NCBI GenBank assembly: GCA_037954665.1
Contig: JBBMOL010000149.1
Span: 682,001 to 746,000, forward strand
Source of the DNA: Laguncularia racemosa
Taxonomy: Eukaryota; Streptophyta; Magnoliopsida; Myrtales; Combretaceae
Direction of reading: 5' to 3'
Length of the DNA stretch: 64,000 nucleotides
Of this stretch, positions 22,946 through 35,421 are shown in pieces. How positions within the stretch are numbered: the first letter of the stretch is position 1; each line of letters opens with the position of its first letter. The notes under the pieces are model-generated. The model searched no databases. It was given only the letters and a program-made list of their open reading frames with translations, and was not told the DNA's origin. A program made the position numbers and the translations under genes.

Positions 22946-25900
22946 ATGGGTACGATGGCATAGAAATTGATAATATTGTAATTGAATAAAAAACTAAAAC
23001 AAAAAAAAATGAACTGATTCTAATTAGTAATTATCATTGGGTTCTTCACCAAGTTATTATTATTATTATTTTTTTTTTCACCTTTCGAAGTATGAATAGC
23101 GAAAAAACCTGAGCCGTCTGCGAAGTCTCATTGCGACAGGAACTATGTTGTATTTTATTTTATTTTTTATTTTTATGGTAAATCAAAGCAATGGTTAGTA
23201 AAGTGGTGGAATCACATGATTGGAAAGTAAAACATCTCATGTCCGGAAACAGTGACAATCGAGACTTTTTTTTTTTTTTTTTTCAAGCATTGAAGTTTCT
23301 TTCTCTTTTCTCAGAACTAATCCTACTTTTTCTAGAACCAGGTGGCTCATTTCGAGACCGGACGATGAGGGCTACGTGACAACCCCTTTTGCTTTTCCAA
23401 ATTACGTGTACGGCAAAATTTAAGGCCTGGGCTGAGCATATGGGATGCCGATTTTGTAATGTATATATTCTTACTGATACATATACATACATATAATATA
23501 TATATATATATATAGAAAAATGAGTGATGAGTAAGTATTAATAATAGTTAGTATAAATAATTTTTAAATAATTATTATTTATGTTTTATAAATATTATTA
23601 AATATTAATATTTTATTATTATTTACGAGTAACTTTCACGTCAACAGGGGGGTCTGGATTTTGACGTGAATCATGGCATTAATGTGGTTGCACCTCTCAA
23701 TGGACATGACATGAACAGGTGCAAGGGAAGGCTATGCATTTAGTGCTATCCCGGAATACGTGGGACTCATTAGTGAAGGAGAGTGTGTTATCGACTAACT
23801 ATACACTGAACCATATGCATCGGCTTATCTTGCATATCGACCACTCATTTTGATCAGAAAAATCTAAAGCAAAATAAAAGTTTCTTTTAAATAGAAATGC
23901 ATATAAGCTCTTTTTTAAAGATGTTCAAATGCAAATTGAACTTGTTTACCAAATGCTCACATATTTTACCGGAATAATCATTATATTGAGATGTTTTCGA
24001 GACGAACTAAAAACCAAATGATTGTAGAAGCTGAAAAAGAAATCAGATCGACTTGCTTTTATGGCTACTTCTAGTAAGATATTTCTGTTTGATTAGTTTA
24101 TGCACCGAACCGAATTGGAATACATGTTTTGGTTTGATCATCGGATTTGATGAGCCATGAGTTAAATTATTGAATCTAACAAAATGTAATAAAATAAGTT
24201 TTCCATTTAGTTTGGGTATGAATCACAGTTCAGTTCACTTACATATACATACACTAGAATCTGGCCAAATGACAGCAGGATCTCAATAAGAAATGAGGAA
24301 AAAAAAAGAGAATAAAATTATAAGCACATATAGCATATACCAATGTTACAATCAAACGTTTATGGCGCTTCAGAAATAGAAAATTTCTTGGTCCACGTTA
24401 TATTACTATACAAGCATTGATTTTCTTTACTTTCTTTTTTCTTGGGGCGAGTTGGGGTGATGTAGAATTAGAGTCAAGAATGTGGAGCGGACCGAAAATT
24501 TTGGCCCACGAAAGCAATGGGTCATTTTGGCTCGCGGGTCAGGGCGAGGCGGCCCAACTCACCGCGGACGTAGGTTGGCCTACACGGCCCACAAAAAAAA
24601 AAAAACTCAAATTAGCTCACTAAGTTATCTAATATTAATAGTAAAACTAAAAGATAAAAGTAACAACTAAAAAGGAAATATAACATACAAATATAATACA
24701 AAATTTCTATTCTTAAAATGTGATTTCGTGCTCAATTATAGTCATTAGAATATGGAAGAAAAAAAAATTGACATTGTCTTAAAGTTAAATAAATTAAATG
24801 GTTATAAAAAGAAAATAAAAAAATAAATAAAAAAAATCGATGATGAAAATAATTTTTTTATTTTATTAAAAAAAAAAACCTTTATACAAGATGGAGTAAG
24901 CCAAATTTTTTGAACTTACAACATATAGGGCTAACGCAGATTGGCCTACTTTGACCTCGGTGTGAATTGGAGCGGATCAACCAGTTCAGCCCCGCTTTCT
25001 CTATGTAGAACAGTAAACCCAAGATTCATCAATAAAATAGAAAGAACTGTCTTTTTCCAGTTTGCAACCACCCAATCACACCGTAAGGCATAGACAAAGA
25101 CAACGTAGTATGGTCGATTTCTAAATCTTTTCGTCATGCCAATTTGAGAATTTGGTCTCAAAGGAAGTGTAAAAAGTAAGCAAGAGAAGTTGCATAGGCC
25201 CAGAAGCTACTCGAGAATCTCGAAGAAGCTCTATAACATAGGTGCACGGCCGACACTGGCCGCTCAATCTCAACTAAAAGATAAATGATGTACAATTATT
25301 AGATACCGTGACGGCTGCAATAACTAGTTCGGAATCACCAGGCCGTGGGTTAAGGATTTAGAATTGTACGACTAATTCATGAACCGGTTCATTGGAGCTG
25401 TCAGGTCATGCCACGGTTTCGGACATATGATCTTTTTTTCTTTTTTCTTTTTTTTAAGTAAAATTTTCAATTATTTATATATTTTCTCTCTTTTTATTTT
25501 TAAATCTTTTTTTAATTCTTTCTTCAATACAATTCATCATCTTAAAATTTATAAATCAATAAATTAAATTTTTATACTAATTACTAATAATTATTTCTTA
25601 TAGTGCAATTATTTTATATCAAAAAATGCTAAAATTTATATATATATTTCTTAGTTATGATTGGCAAAAGCCCCTATAAATGAGAGGAAAGTTATTTTAA
25701 AATTTATTAATATTAAATAAAATAGTACAAATTATTAAATTATTGAGGAGAGACATATAAATTGTTGAATTAAATATATTAAATTATTAAAAAATCAATT
25801 AATTTCAATATCCTCTCAAGTTACAAAAATGACATGTGGTATCTGAGGCATATCAATATCTATAGTAGCTTTAGAATTTGCATTTAGTATTGAAGATTGA

Positions 25901-25948
25901 ATTCTTAAAACATCACAAGTTATTGAAATAAAAATTGTAGAAACTTTA
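22946..25948. other. Intergenic AT-rich DNA with a GC-rich remnant at about 24430-24595
   Basis: No gene supported. An AT-rich palindromic patch lies at 23520-23630. The block 24430-24595 (GGCGAG, GGCCCAC, GCGGGTCAGGGCGAGGCGG) resembles the interior of the hAT-like element at 15.15-15.96 kb and may be a degraded relative, but I find no clear termini or target duplication. Confidence 0.4.
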
Positions 25949-26699
25949 GGTAGCGTTTCGTTGCATGAAAAATGTGGTACTAAACTGGACAATTATTTTT
26001 ATCTTGCATTTGGTTGACAAAAATGATGTAAGTACTGGACAAAAAAGAAATATGGTATTGGACAAAAGGGCTAAATTTTGTACCATGTATAATTCGATAC
26101 AAAATTTGTGAAACAAGACAAAAACTTAATTTTTTTTAAATTCTCTAAACTATCGTTCCATTTCTTTTCCCTTGCATCAAAAAAAAACAAGAAACCCTTT
26201 CAACACCAGTATGCAACCTAGGTTCCTTCATGTCGCTCTAGCTGTGGACTTCGTTCCACTATCGATCGTCGTTCGGTTGTCGACGTCTTCACACTGCAAG
26301 TCATTATCAGGTTCGTTTGCTTGCCTTATTTCTCCCATGCTTGCTTTTCTGTCTTCCTCGCATGCTCTGTTTCGTTGGCTTGCTTTGTGTCATCGGCTTT
26401 CTCATTGCTTTACTCTATGTTGTAACCTTGTGTCGTTGGCTTGCTCTGTGTCATTGGTTGTTTCTACTTTTTTTCATTCTTTTTTTTCTATTTCTCTGTG
26501 TTGTAACCTTATTGTTTCTTTGTAGATAGTAGAAAATCACAACGCAACACAACTTCAAGATTAGATAATAAAAATCTTTTTTGATAAGAATGTCTTCATG
26601 TGAAAATTACCACATTGTTGCCGTTGAAGGAAAATCTATCGAAACCATTGTCATGGACGAAGCAACTAATATTGACAAATGGGTATTAGACAAGTCTTT

Positions 26700-26937
26700 T
26701 CGTATTGACAAATTGATAAGAATGTTTTCACGTTTATTGGTGTGGATGCTGGTGGTGTTGTCAAGAGGCATGAGTGTGAATTCGGTTTTGTTTGTTAGAA
26801 AATCGATGATGTTTGGGAAGTGGCTAAAGAGAGATGGTCGGGCATGTATAGAATGTCTGGTTTGATAGATTTAGCTTGGGATATATTCAAGAGACACTTT
26901 GTTGTGATCCAAAATATGGATGAAGGGAACGAATAGC
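26700..26937 (+). pseudogene. Unidentified coding-like segment inside the Harbinger element
   Basis: One plus-strand frame runs for about 70 codons with one TAG, containing GVDAGGVVKRHECEFGFV and VWEVAKERWSGMYRMS and ending at a TAG at 26935. Its codon pattern looks more coding-like than its surroundings, but I do not recognise the family. It does not match the transposase motifs expected here. It could be a captured host fragment or a divergent first exon. Confidence 0.3.
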
Positions 26938-27360
26938 ATCTTTTAGTTATAAATTAGCATATTGTTCTTTCTAGGAGCTTCTCCATTTGGCAGGATGTGT
27001 GGCCATGCTTGGTTCTGTGATGCTTGGATGTTTATGTGTATATATATATTTTTGTTGCTAGCAAGTGGTTTTTGGTGGAGTGCTCTGTATTTATGTACAT
27101 GTTTGTGCTTTATTTTGTGCATGTGTGTGTAATAATTGGGAAAGTGTGTGTGCACGTGTTTTGGCTTGCTGGAATGGTGTAGGGGCTAGTGTAGTGTATA
27201 CGTGTTGGCTGGTGATCGTGTGTATGTTGGAAGTGTGTGTGGAGCTATATAAGCATATTGTCGTTTTCGTGCAAGTAAGGGGAGTGCATGTATGTGTGTG
27301 CTGGAAGTGGTGTGTGGTGCATGCTAAAAGTGGTAAACTTATAGTGTTCTATTTCTTTTT

Positions 27361-27823
27361 AGGTTTATATTATCTAGTAGATGGTGGATATTCCAATGCA
27401 CCAGGCTTTCTTTCCCCTTTTAGAGGTAGGCGTTATCACATTCAAAAGTGGGCTAAAAATTAATGTAGGCCTCAAAATCGTGAGGAATTATTTAACTATA
27501 GACATGCAAGGGCAAGAAATGTTGTAGAGAAATGTTTTGGAATTTTAAAGAAACGATGGGGTATTCTAAGGAGTCTCTCGTTTTATTCCATTAAAATACA
27601 ATGTCAAATGATACTAGCTTGTTGTTTACTACATAACTTCATTCGAATGTACATGCCACTAGACTCGTTATAGCACACTGTAATAGAAGGTGATGAAGTT
27701 CCTATTAGAGAAAATGGAATTGATGCAATCAAAATGATAGAAGTTACTGAGGAATGGACTCATATGATGAATAATTTAGCACAAGAGATGTATGATGAAT
27801 GGAGAGCATGTTATAGGAACTAG
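27361..27823 (+). pseudogene. PIF/Harbinger transposase, C-terminal part (DDE_Tnp_4)
   Basis: The frame reads YYLVDGGYSNAPGFLSPFRG, then RYHI, then REELFNYRHARARNVVEKCF with GILKKRWGILRS, and ILACCLLHNFIR. These are the C-terminal blocks of plant Harbinger transposases, including a catalytic Asp (VDGGY) and the Glu of the NVVEKCFG block. In-frame stops occur at 27461-27463 and 27671-27673; the natural end is the TAG at 27821-27823. A polypyrimidine TTTCTTTTTAG directly before the first block could be an intron acceptor. The first catalytic Asp and the DNA-binding N-terminus are missing. Confidence 0.85.
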
Positions 27824-28020
27824 AATGTCACTTAATTGTTGTACTTTCTTTGATTATGTATGTTGGAACATTATCACTATTGAATTTTCGTTAGTTATGT
27901 ATTATGGAAATCATTTGTTTGTTGAATTTTGAATTTTATTTTGTGATGTAAATTGAAATATTTTATCCACTGTTTGTATGCATGACTTACATTGTACTTA
28001 TTTGCTTTTTTACTTACAAT

Positions 28021-28931
28021 ATGGATGGGTTTGCAGTCATGGACAATAGGGATAAAAAATCTAGGTGTACTTGGAGCCAAGTCGAGGAAGAAACGTTATG
28101 GTAGTGCTGGAGTTAGTTGTTGAAGGATACAAAGAAGGAAATTGCACTTTTAAGAAAGGGGCTCATGAAGAAGCTTTAAAAGGGATGAAAAGTCACATTC
28201 CAAAAATCAATCTCAATGTCAAAAAAATTGTTAACAAAATAAAGAGGTGGTTAATTAAGCTGGCGGATATTGTTGATATGATGAATACTAGTAGATTTGG
28301 TTGGGATGATGCTAAAAAATGTATTATAGTTGACAGTGATGAAGTTCTTGCCGAATATATGGAAGTATAGTTAACATAATCTTTATTTTGAAGTATACTA
28401 ATTTTTTTTAAGTTAATTCTTTGTTGTTATAATAATTATTTCTATCGATATGTAGAAACATCAAAAGGTTAGTAATCATGCCAATAAGGAGTTTAAAGAG
28501 TTTGAAAGGCTACAAGGTATTTTTGGAAATGATAGAACAAATGGCATAAAGGCTGAGACACTTGCAGATGTGACAAATGAGTTACAAAATGAAAGTGAAG
28601 ATACTTTCGAATGAGAGATGGAGTAAGAACAAGTGCCACAGTCTACTAAAGCCTCTAGTTATATCTCACGTGATCCATCTATGCGACCAACTCGCAAGCG
28701 TCCTATGGCGAAATATGCTGCTGAATTTATATTTACATTTCAAAAGAGCATAAGTGATGTTAGGAGTGATTTTGCTTTACTGCTGGGAAAATTGCTAATC
28801 CGCTAAGGGATGATGTCATTGTAGAGTTGAAAACTTTAGGATTATCAAAAAATGAAGAGTTGGAAGTTCTTATGCAAATGGCGACAAATCTACAGTATGA
28901 AAAGTTTTTTTGGAGGCTCCAAGGGGAATAG
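28021..28931 (+). pseudogene. Myb/SANT-like DNA-binding protein of the Harbinger element
   Basis: It begins MDGFAVMDNRDKKSRCTWSQ and shifts frame by one base near 28098. The Myb_DNA-bind_3 pattern continues: VEGYKEGNCTFKKGA, KIKRW and RFGWDDAKKCIIVDSDEV. A GT...AG intron (about 28365-28455) is supported because the frame resumes in phase as KHQKVSNHANKEFKEFE. Further on are a TGA (28612-28614), a TAA and another frameshift, then a typical C-terminal LGLSKNEELEVLMQM block ending at TAG 28929-28931. In PIF/Harbinger elements this protein helps bring the transposase to DNA and into the nucleus. A second possible start is the ATG at 28039. Confidence 0.75.
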
Positions 28932-29794
28932 GGGCTAGCATTTGTTAGGCTTATTATTGGTTGATTTTAAAAATGTTTGGAGTATTTGCGTAATTGAGAC
29001 TTCTTTCATTGGCTTGTTCTCACATCAAACTTTTTTTTTTTTTGTGATGGTTATGGTTGACTCTACTAAGAGCACCTTTGATGTGCATGTTCTAATTAAA
29101 TGCCAATCATGTGACCATATTTGGTATGTGTTAATCATATTAATAGCCTATTTAAAGTGTTGAACTTTATTTTGATGAAGATGCTATTTTGTTAAAGGGT
29201 AGTTCCTATATTATCACCATTTATAATGATGATATTGATTTAATTTATTTATTATTGAAATTTACAAAATGCATCAAAGTATTGTAATTTAAATAAAATT
29301 ATAGTTACAAAAAATTAAAGAAAATTATTGTAATGCAATATATATTAATTTATTATAATATTAATATAATTAACATTAAGGTTATTAAATAAGATTTATA
29401 ATTTTTTACGACAATTTTTAAAAATTACTAATATAATTTTTACAACATGTTATATTATTAAATATAACATAAATTATTATAATTTATAATATGAATTATT
29501 AATTTTTTTCAATCAATGGATTTATATGAATTAAATAATCTCTTCAAATAGTATTTTCTTATAATAATATCAAATATGTATAAATAACCATGATATCATT
29601 AAAAATTGTATAATTATCAAAATTATTATGTTTAGTGCTGTACTTTGCAATTCTAAACAATGGACAACACAAAAATCCTTGTCTTGTACTAAACATATCA
29701 AACTTGGTATAATTTTTTTTTATCCAGTTTTTCTTGTTTTGTATTGTTCAGTACTCCTTATACTGTTCCGTATTAATAACCAAACGTTACCTTA

Positions 29795-30392
29795 CTATAA
29801 TAAAAGATTGGCTTTACATAAACACATGTAATAAACTATATTATTTTTATAAATTTTTTAGTAATATATGTTTTCATTTATATTTTCTTAGCTACATGTG
29901 CCCTAAATTATCAGTATTTTCTCATCATGATGTGGTCACACCACATGGACATTAAATCATGTGAAGATAAACTAACGTCCTGGTCCCACCTGATTTTCCC
30001 TTACCTATTCTGCCCAACACTTTCCTTTTTTTTTTTTAATAAATAAAAAAAGGGTTATATTTTTATATGCAATATGTATGTTTCTGTATACTACGACTCC
30101 TAGAGATTTACCAGTCCAAACTTGACATCCGGCAATTCCATTAGAAACAGGCCATAAATAGAAAAGGGAAGGGAAGGGAGAAAATTGGTCAGTCAATGGA
30201 TTCAGAATCATTGGCTTCTTAGCACCTTATTTTAGACCGGAACAGGCACAAATCCATGTGATAGGAACCAAGTGTCCTGTTCTCACATCCTTCTTCTCCA
30301 TTATATTATCAAGTAAGCAAGCAGCATAAACACCAAGCAGTCACTTGGGATGTCACAAAATTTCTAAATCTACCTCCTCCTGCCAAACTACT
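29795..30392 (+). promoter_or_regulatory. Intergenic region and probable promoter of the GATL gene
   Basis: AT-rich at first, then more balanced. A TATA-like CATAAATAG lies at 30153-30161, about 235 bp before the chosen ATG, followed by a purine-rich GGGAAGGGAAGGGAG stretch. An alternative TATA-like ATATTTTTATATG lies near 30056. The transcription start cannot be fixed from sequence. Confidence 0.4.
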
Positions 30393-31490
30393 ATGCCAAC
30401 ATTTGAACATCAACACCTCTTCCTCTTCCTTTTCCTCCTTCTCCACCCCTTGCTATTTCCGACCAAGACTAATGCTGCTGGATCCGCTTTCGTCTTGGCC
30501 GACACCGACCAACAATTCAAGGAAGCACCCAAATTCTACAACTCTCCTACCTGCCCCTCTGTACCAATAGCCAACCATGACAGCACCGCAAAAAATGAGC
30601 CCACCGGCATTTGCGCGGCCGACGCCGTCCATGTTGCGATGACGCTCGATTCTGCCTACCTTCGGGGCTCAATGGCAGCCGTCCTTTCTGTCCTCCAACA
30701 CTCCTCCTGCCCGGAAAACATCCGTTTTCACTTTGTCATCTCCGCATCCGCCGACAAATCTAGCCTACGTGCTGCCATCTCCGCTTCCTTCCCTTACCTT
30801 CAATTCAACGTCTATCAATTCGATGACGCTGCCGTGGCAGGGCTAATATCCACCTCCATCCGCTCTGCCTTAGACTGCCCTTTAAACTACGCTCGCAACT
30901 ATTTAGCAAATCTTCTGCCTCCATGTGTACATAAACTAGTCTACTTGGACTCGGACTTAGTCCTAGTAGACGACATAGCCAAACTTTCCGCCACCATACT
31001 TGGCGGTGACACCGTTCTGGCAGCACCAGAATACTGCAATGCCAACTTCACTTCCTACTTCACACCCACATTTTGGTCCAACCCTATATTATCACTAACC
31101 TTTGACGGAAGAAAGCCATGTTATTTCAATACAGGCGTTATGGTGATTGATTTAGTCAAATGGAGGGAAGGAGACTACACAACAAAGATTGTAGAGTGGA
31201 TGGAGCTTCAAAAGAGAATGAGGATCTATGAATTGGGTTCACTCCCTCCATTTTTGCTTGTTTTTGCTGGGAAAATTGCACCTGTTGATCATAGGTGGAA
31301 TCAACATGGCCTTGGTGGGGATAATTTCAGAGGTCTGTGTAGAGATCTACATCCTGGTCCGGTTAGCTTGCTGCACTGGAGTGGGAAAGGGAAACCATGG
31401 GTGCGGCTCGATGCGAACCGACCGTGCCCATTGGATGCACTTTGGGCTCCATATGATCTTTTGAGAACAAGGTCGGTTCTCGATTCATGA
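30393..31490 (+). CDS. GATL: Galacturonosyltransferase-like protein (GT8 family), intronless
   Basis: A 365-residue single-exon protein. Residues about 8-24 are a hydrophobic LFLFLFLLL segment, a signal peptide or type II anchor for the secretory pathway and Golgi. GT8 motifs follow: CAADAVHVAMTLDSAYLRGS (73-92), NYARNYLANLLPPC (165-178), the metal-binding DxD in LVYLDSDLVLVDD (182-194), YFNTGVMVIDLVKWR (244-258), and the C-terminal GLGGDN and HWSGKGKPW (306-336). Plant GATL proteins are 350-390 residues, lack introns and lack the long N-terminal stem of GAUT enzymes, all as here. The family acts in pectin and xylan synthesis; which GATL member this is cannot be told. The frame is open for 16 codons upstream without an ATG, so the first in-frame ATG is chosen. 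No lesions are seen, and composition is distinctly more GC-rich than the surrounding DNA. Confidence 0.93.
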   Translation: MPTFEHQHLFLFLFLLLHPLLFPTKTNAAGSAFVLADTDQQFKEAPKFYNSPTCPSVPIANHDSTAKNEPTGICAADAVHVAMTLDSAYLRGSMAAVLSVLQHSSCPENIRFHFVISASADKSSLRAAISASFPYLQFNVYQFDDAAVAGLISTSIRSALDCPLNYARNYLANLLPPCVHKLVYLDSDLVLVDDIAKLSATILGGDTVLAAPEYCNANFTSYFTPTFWSNPILSLTFDGRKPCYFNTGVMVIDLVKWREGDYTTKIVEWMELQKRMRIYELGSLPPFLLVFAGKIAPVDHRWNQHGLGGDNFRGLCRDLHPGPVSLLHWSGKGKPWVRLDANRPCPLDALWAPYDLLRTRSVLDS

Positions 31491-34100
31491 GTATTCCTAT
31501 ACATCGATCTAAATCTTTTCATGGAAGAATGGTTACGGGTGATCCTGCACCATCATTGAACCTTAGATGGGTTATTCAATGCTCCAGACATTTGAAAACC
31601 ATTGGATCTTCTAGATGCATAGCATAGATATGGGAATGGATGTTTTGCACTGAAGCGCTGGGTCACGGGCCAACCACCCATCATTTGATTGAAGGCTGGT
31701 TTCCCACAGTAAATTGACAGTGTCCATTGAATCAATGAAGAGATTCAAATGCGATTGGGACAGAGTACTTAGTAAAATTAGCAAGCTCTTTATCTTGGGA
31801 TTTTCGCTAGATGGTTTTCAAGGAGAGAAGAGAAGAGAAGAAAGAGATCAGTGCAGAAGTTCAAGCGAAAGGATATTCCTGTAACTTTATTTCCACCCTC
31901 CACCCCCACAATCTTGCTCAGTCTCACTCGTGTAGATAACCAATGAGAAGAGATCGATTGTATATTATACAGTTAATTAATTAAATGACTATACAATGCT
32001 TCTCAAGTATCCCCCTACCCCCTCCCCCCCCCCCCTCTTTTTGTAATCATCTCTTCAATAATCTCTTCGAATTTCGAATTTCTTTACTGTAATTTACGAT
32101 TTATATGATACTTATTTCTTAGTTACAAAATAAAGCTTTATTGGCCTGGGAAAAAACATGACTTATATAAATTACTGCTAAAATATTCAAAGAAGGTGAT
32201 GGTAATCGGTAAATATGCATTATTAAGAGTAACGCAACGATAGAATTTTCCCATACTTGCCTCTCTGCAGCATGAAGAGCCAAAAGGAAAAAAAAATACA
32301 GACTGATTAAAAATCTGGAAAAAGAAGCTTGTTACCCAGAAGTTTTTTGAATGGTCGGTGTCGGATCAGATGAATATTGATACATTTGGTTTACCCTAGC
32401 ATGACGAGGTAAGTGTATTTATCGATTTTTAAGATATAATGGATAATAATTATCATTCTATAGATATTACAATTACTAATACTAACTTATATCTTATTAT
32501 TTAGTCAACAAACTATAATTAATGAAATAAATTAAATTATTAAAGTCTAACTAATAAATCAAATCAACATGAAAACAAAAGCATGATAATTAAATAACTA
32601 AAATACAAAAAACTAATACCTAGACATTGTTCTTGTTAGAATTGCCTATGTAACCTATTAAAAACAAGCCAATTCCATTTTTATATTTATGGATTGTGAG
32701 AATTTTTAATTTAAACTAATAACTCTTTCAAGATTATTAATTTCTAACTCTTGATTAATTAATTGGAATTTCTTCCTAGTTAAAACTCCTCAAGTCATAT
32801 TATCATTTTTTAAATTCTTCTATTAGTTTTAACCCTAATTTGGAAGATTTACATCTTCCTATATATAAGAATACATACAACTATTTTTTTTAATTATATA
32901 AATCTAATTACATGGATGATTTCTCAACTTATATGTGCAATATCATAATTAAATCGATATTCTAGAAATATCAATTGAACTATAATAAAACACACATAAT
33001 TGAATAGTAGAAATAAATAATATCATTGAACTTGAATAAAAATAAGATCATATAGGAATCCTAGGGTTACATAAGTTTGAATACAAAAGAGCTTATGCTA
33101 TCATTATAATTGAAAGATTAACAATCACATTAAAAAGAAACATGATCAAAGAAAAATCTCTTGCACTCTAGTTTTAAGTCTTACATTGCTACTTTTGAAA
33201 CCTTAGATTGTCTCCCAAAGGATGCTAAAAGCTCCTTTTGAAATGCGTTTTTTAATTGTATTCTAGATGTTCATGAGTAGGATCATGACCATGATCTTAA
33301 CTATGAACCTTTCGTCTTCATTTTTTCTTCTTTTGTAAAATTACGATTAAGTTCACGAGTGATGATCTTGAGTGTGATCTTTTTCCAAACTTCATAACTT
33401 GTTTATGTTATCTCTAAATTACATGAAACATGGCCGAATTTCTTCTTTTTTCTTCAAATTATCTCTTTTGCCCTAGAAACAAAAATCAAATTTTAATTTT
33501 ATTAAGTATCAAAATTGATCAAAACACCCATTTAATTCATAAAAACATTATAAAAGTACACACTTCCCTATCCGAAGTTTTTCCTCTTCCTTTTCTCCAA
33601 AAAGTACACAAACTCTAGTTTCTTCTACGATTTATGACCTTATTCTAGTCAAAAAGTCAAAATCCTACTTCTATGCAAATTTAGAATACACTTACTTATT
33701 TTGAATTACTCCCATAACTTTAATGATGTCCAAATTCGTCAACACGCCATGAATTTGCTTGCACTGATTTATTCCAAATTGTGATGGAATCCATTGCTTT
33801 TTATCAATCTCTCACTAGAAACAAGAGAAAGTGTAAAGATTAGTCGAAAATTATGACTTACCTTGCGAATTACTTGTTAAACTAAGTGATTTTTGTGTCA
33901 TTAGTGTATGGATGGTTGAAAGTTTGTAGAGGTAGAGTTTTCTATGGTAAGAGAACATAGGTTAAGTAGAAGAAAGGAATGGTGACTTAGGGTTTTTGTG
34001 GGAATAAATAGTTCATGGTCAAAAAGACTAAAATGCTCCCCTCATAAACACTTACTACATTAATGCCCCATCATTTATACACTTTTTATTTTTGTTAATT
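31491..34100. other. GATL downstream region and AT-rich intergenic DNA
   Basis: After the GATL stop comes 3' flanking sequence with a pyrimidine tract ending in about 13 consecutive C (32024-32036). From 32400 to 34030 the sequence is AT-rich and noncoding; its style resembles the unclassified 1.42 kb insertion at 35.8-37.2 kb, but I could not establish homology by eye. Confidence 0.45.
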
Positions 34101-34119
34101 TTTTCATAGTTTACAAAAC

Positions 34120-35421
34120 TACGATTGTCTTGTTCACTTACCTAAGCAATGGCAAGCAATTTTTCTTCTGGGAAGTCATCATTGATCTCATTTTCCTTTA
34201 GCTTTTCTAAATTAGGATTTTCCAAGTGAGATAGATGATTTACTGCTAGGTTCTCCTCTCTTTTCTTATCCCTAATTTTGATATCAAATTCCTACAATAG
34301 CAAGACCCATATAATTAGTTAAGGTTTAGCATCAAATTTGTTAAATAAATATCTCAAAGTAGAATGGTCAATGACTTTGGAAAGAATTAAATTAGACTGA
34401 AATTTATCAAAAGCGAAAACCACAGCCAGCAACTCTTTCTCTGTGGTGGTATAATTCTCTTATGCATTGATTAGCCTTTTGCTAGCATAATAAATGGGTT
34501 GAAAGTGCTTATCCTTCTATTGTCTAAGAACTGCACCAACTGAAAAATCACTTGCATTACACATTGGTTTAAAAAAAAGATTCCAATCTAGAGCAACCAT
34601 TATTAGGGGCATTAGTCAACCTGTCTTAAGGATATTAAAGCATCTAGGCATTCTTGTAAAAATATGAAGGGCACATCTTTTCCATACAACGTTGGAGTGT
34701 AGCTAGTGAGTTGTAGAGATGAAAAGGCATACACCTGTAAGCAAATGTATTTTAGGGACACATGAAGGTTATCTTCTCCTGATTTTCTATGGCTATTAGA
34801 ATCTAGAAGTAACCCAATAATCTATCAAGAAAACAATAATACATATGATTAGCTAACCTCTTAAGTATCTGTTCCACAAATGGAAGTGGAAAATGGTCCT
34901 TGCAGGTGGCATCATTTAGCTTCCAATAATCAATGCACACTCTCTAACCTGTAACCATCCTTGTTGAGATAAATTCATTCTTCTTGTTTGGGACCATTGT
35001 CATTCCATCCTTCTTTGACAAAACCAATGCAGGACTTACCTAAGAATTGTTAGAAATAAGGTAAATCATACCTACATCCAGAAGCTTGATCACCTTTACT
35101 TTAACTAATTCCTTTATATTTGGGTTCAGCTTTCATTAAGGTTGCACAATTGGCTTGAAACAGTCTTCCATCAAAATTTCATGAGTATAGAATGAGGGAC
35201 TTATTCCTTGAATATTTTCTTCCATGCAATAGCCCTTTTATGTTGCTTGAACACATTCAACAACCTCTCTTTTTGATCCTCTTAAAAATTGGAAGCAATC
35301 ATCACTGGTAATTTAGAGTCTTTCTCTAAAAAAGCATACTCAAATAGTCGAGTAATTGCTTCAACTTTATTGCTAGTGGCTCTTTCGTAGATGGAATTAA
35401 TCTTGCTTCCTTACTTCTATC
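34120..35421 (-). mobile_element. Athila-like Ty3/gypsy pol relic (RT and RNase H), part 1
   Basis: Mixed-frame minus-strand translation gives RT motifs (VCIDYWKLNDATCKDHFPLP near 34910), RNase H motifs (PIYYASKRLINA and TTTEKELLAVVFAFDKF), and the stretch IRDKKREENLAVNHLSHLENP with a DDFPEEKLLAI-type tail near 34140-34210. This tail is typical of the Athila lineage. Stops and frameshifts are frequent and integrase is missing. The relic stops exactly at the left edge of element A and resumes at 51998 beyond its right edge. Confidence 0.75.
35417..35421. repeat. Target site duplication of element A (left), CTATC
   Basis: CTATC precedes TGTAAACACC at 35422 and recurs at 51998-52002 after the right LTR end CGACA. 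Confidence 0.92.

Larger units (their letters stand above)
25949..29791 (+). mobile_element. PIF/Harbinger DNA transposon, decayed
   Basis: The left end GGTAGCGTTTCGTTGC is preceded by TTA (25946-25948). The inverted right end GGTAACGTTTGGTTAT is followed by TTA (29792-29794). A 3-bp TTA duplication with GG-starting ends is the PIF/Harbinger signature. Subterminal GTACTGGACA/TTGTCCA-type motifs repeat inside both ends. It encodes the C-terminal part of a Harbinger transposase followed by a Myb/SANT-like protein on the same strand, the usual two-gene content. The transposase N-terminal half is not recognisable; its place is taken by a non-homologous segment and a GT-rich tract (27000-27320). 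Confidence 0.85.

Noticed and set aside
27065..27360. N-terminal part of a long open frame rich in Val/Cys
   Set aside because: It comes from a GT-rich tract; only the sequence from about 27361 shows transposase homology.
30345..30392. Extended N-terminus of the GATL frame
   Set aside because: The frame is open but begins without ATG; the first in-frame ATG at 30393 gives a normal-length protein with its hydrophobic segment near the start.
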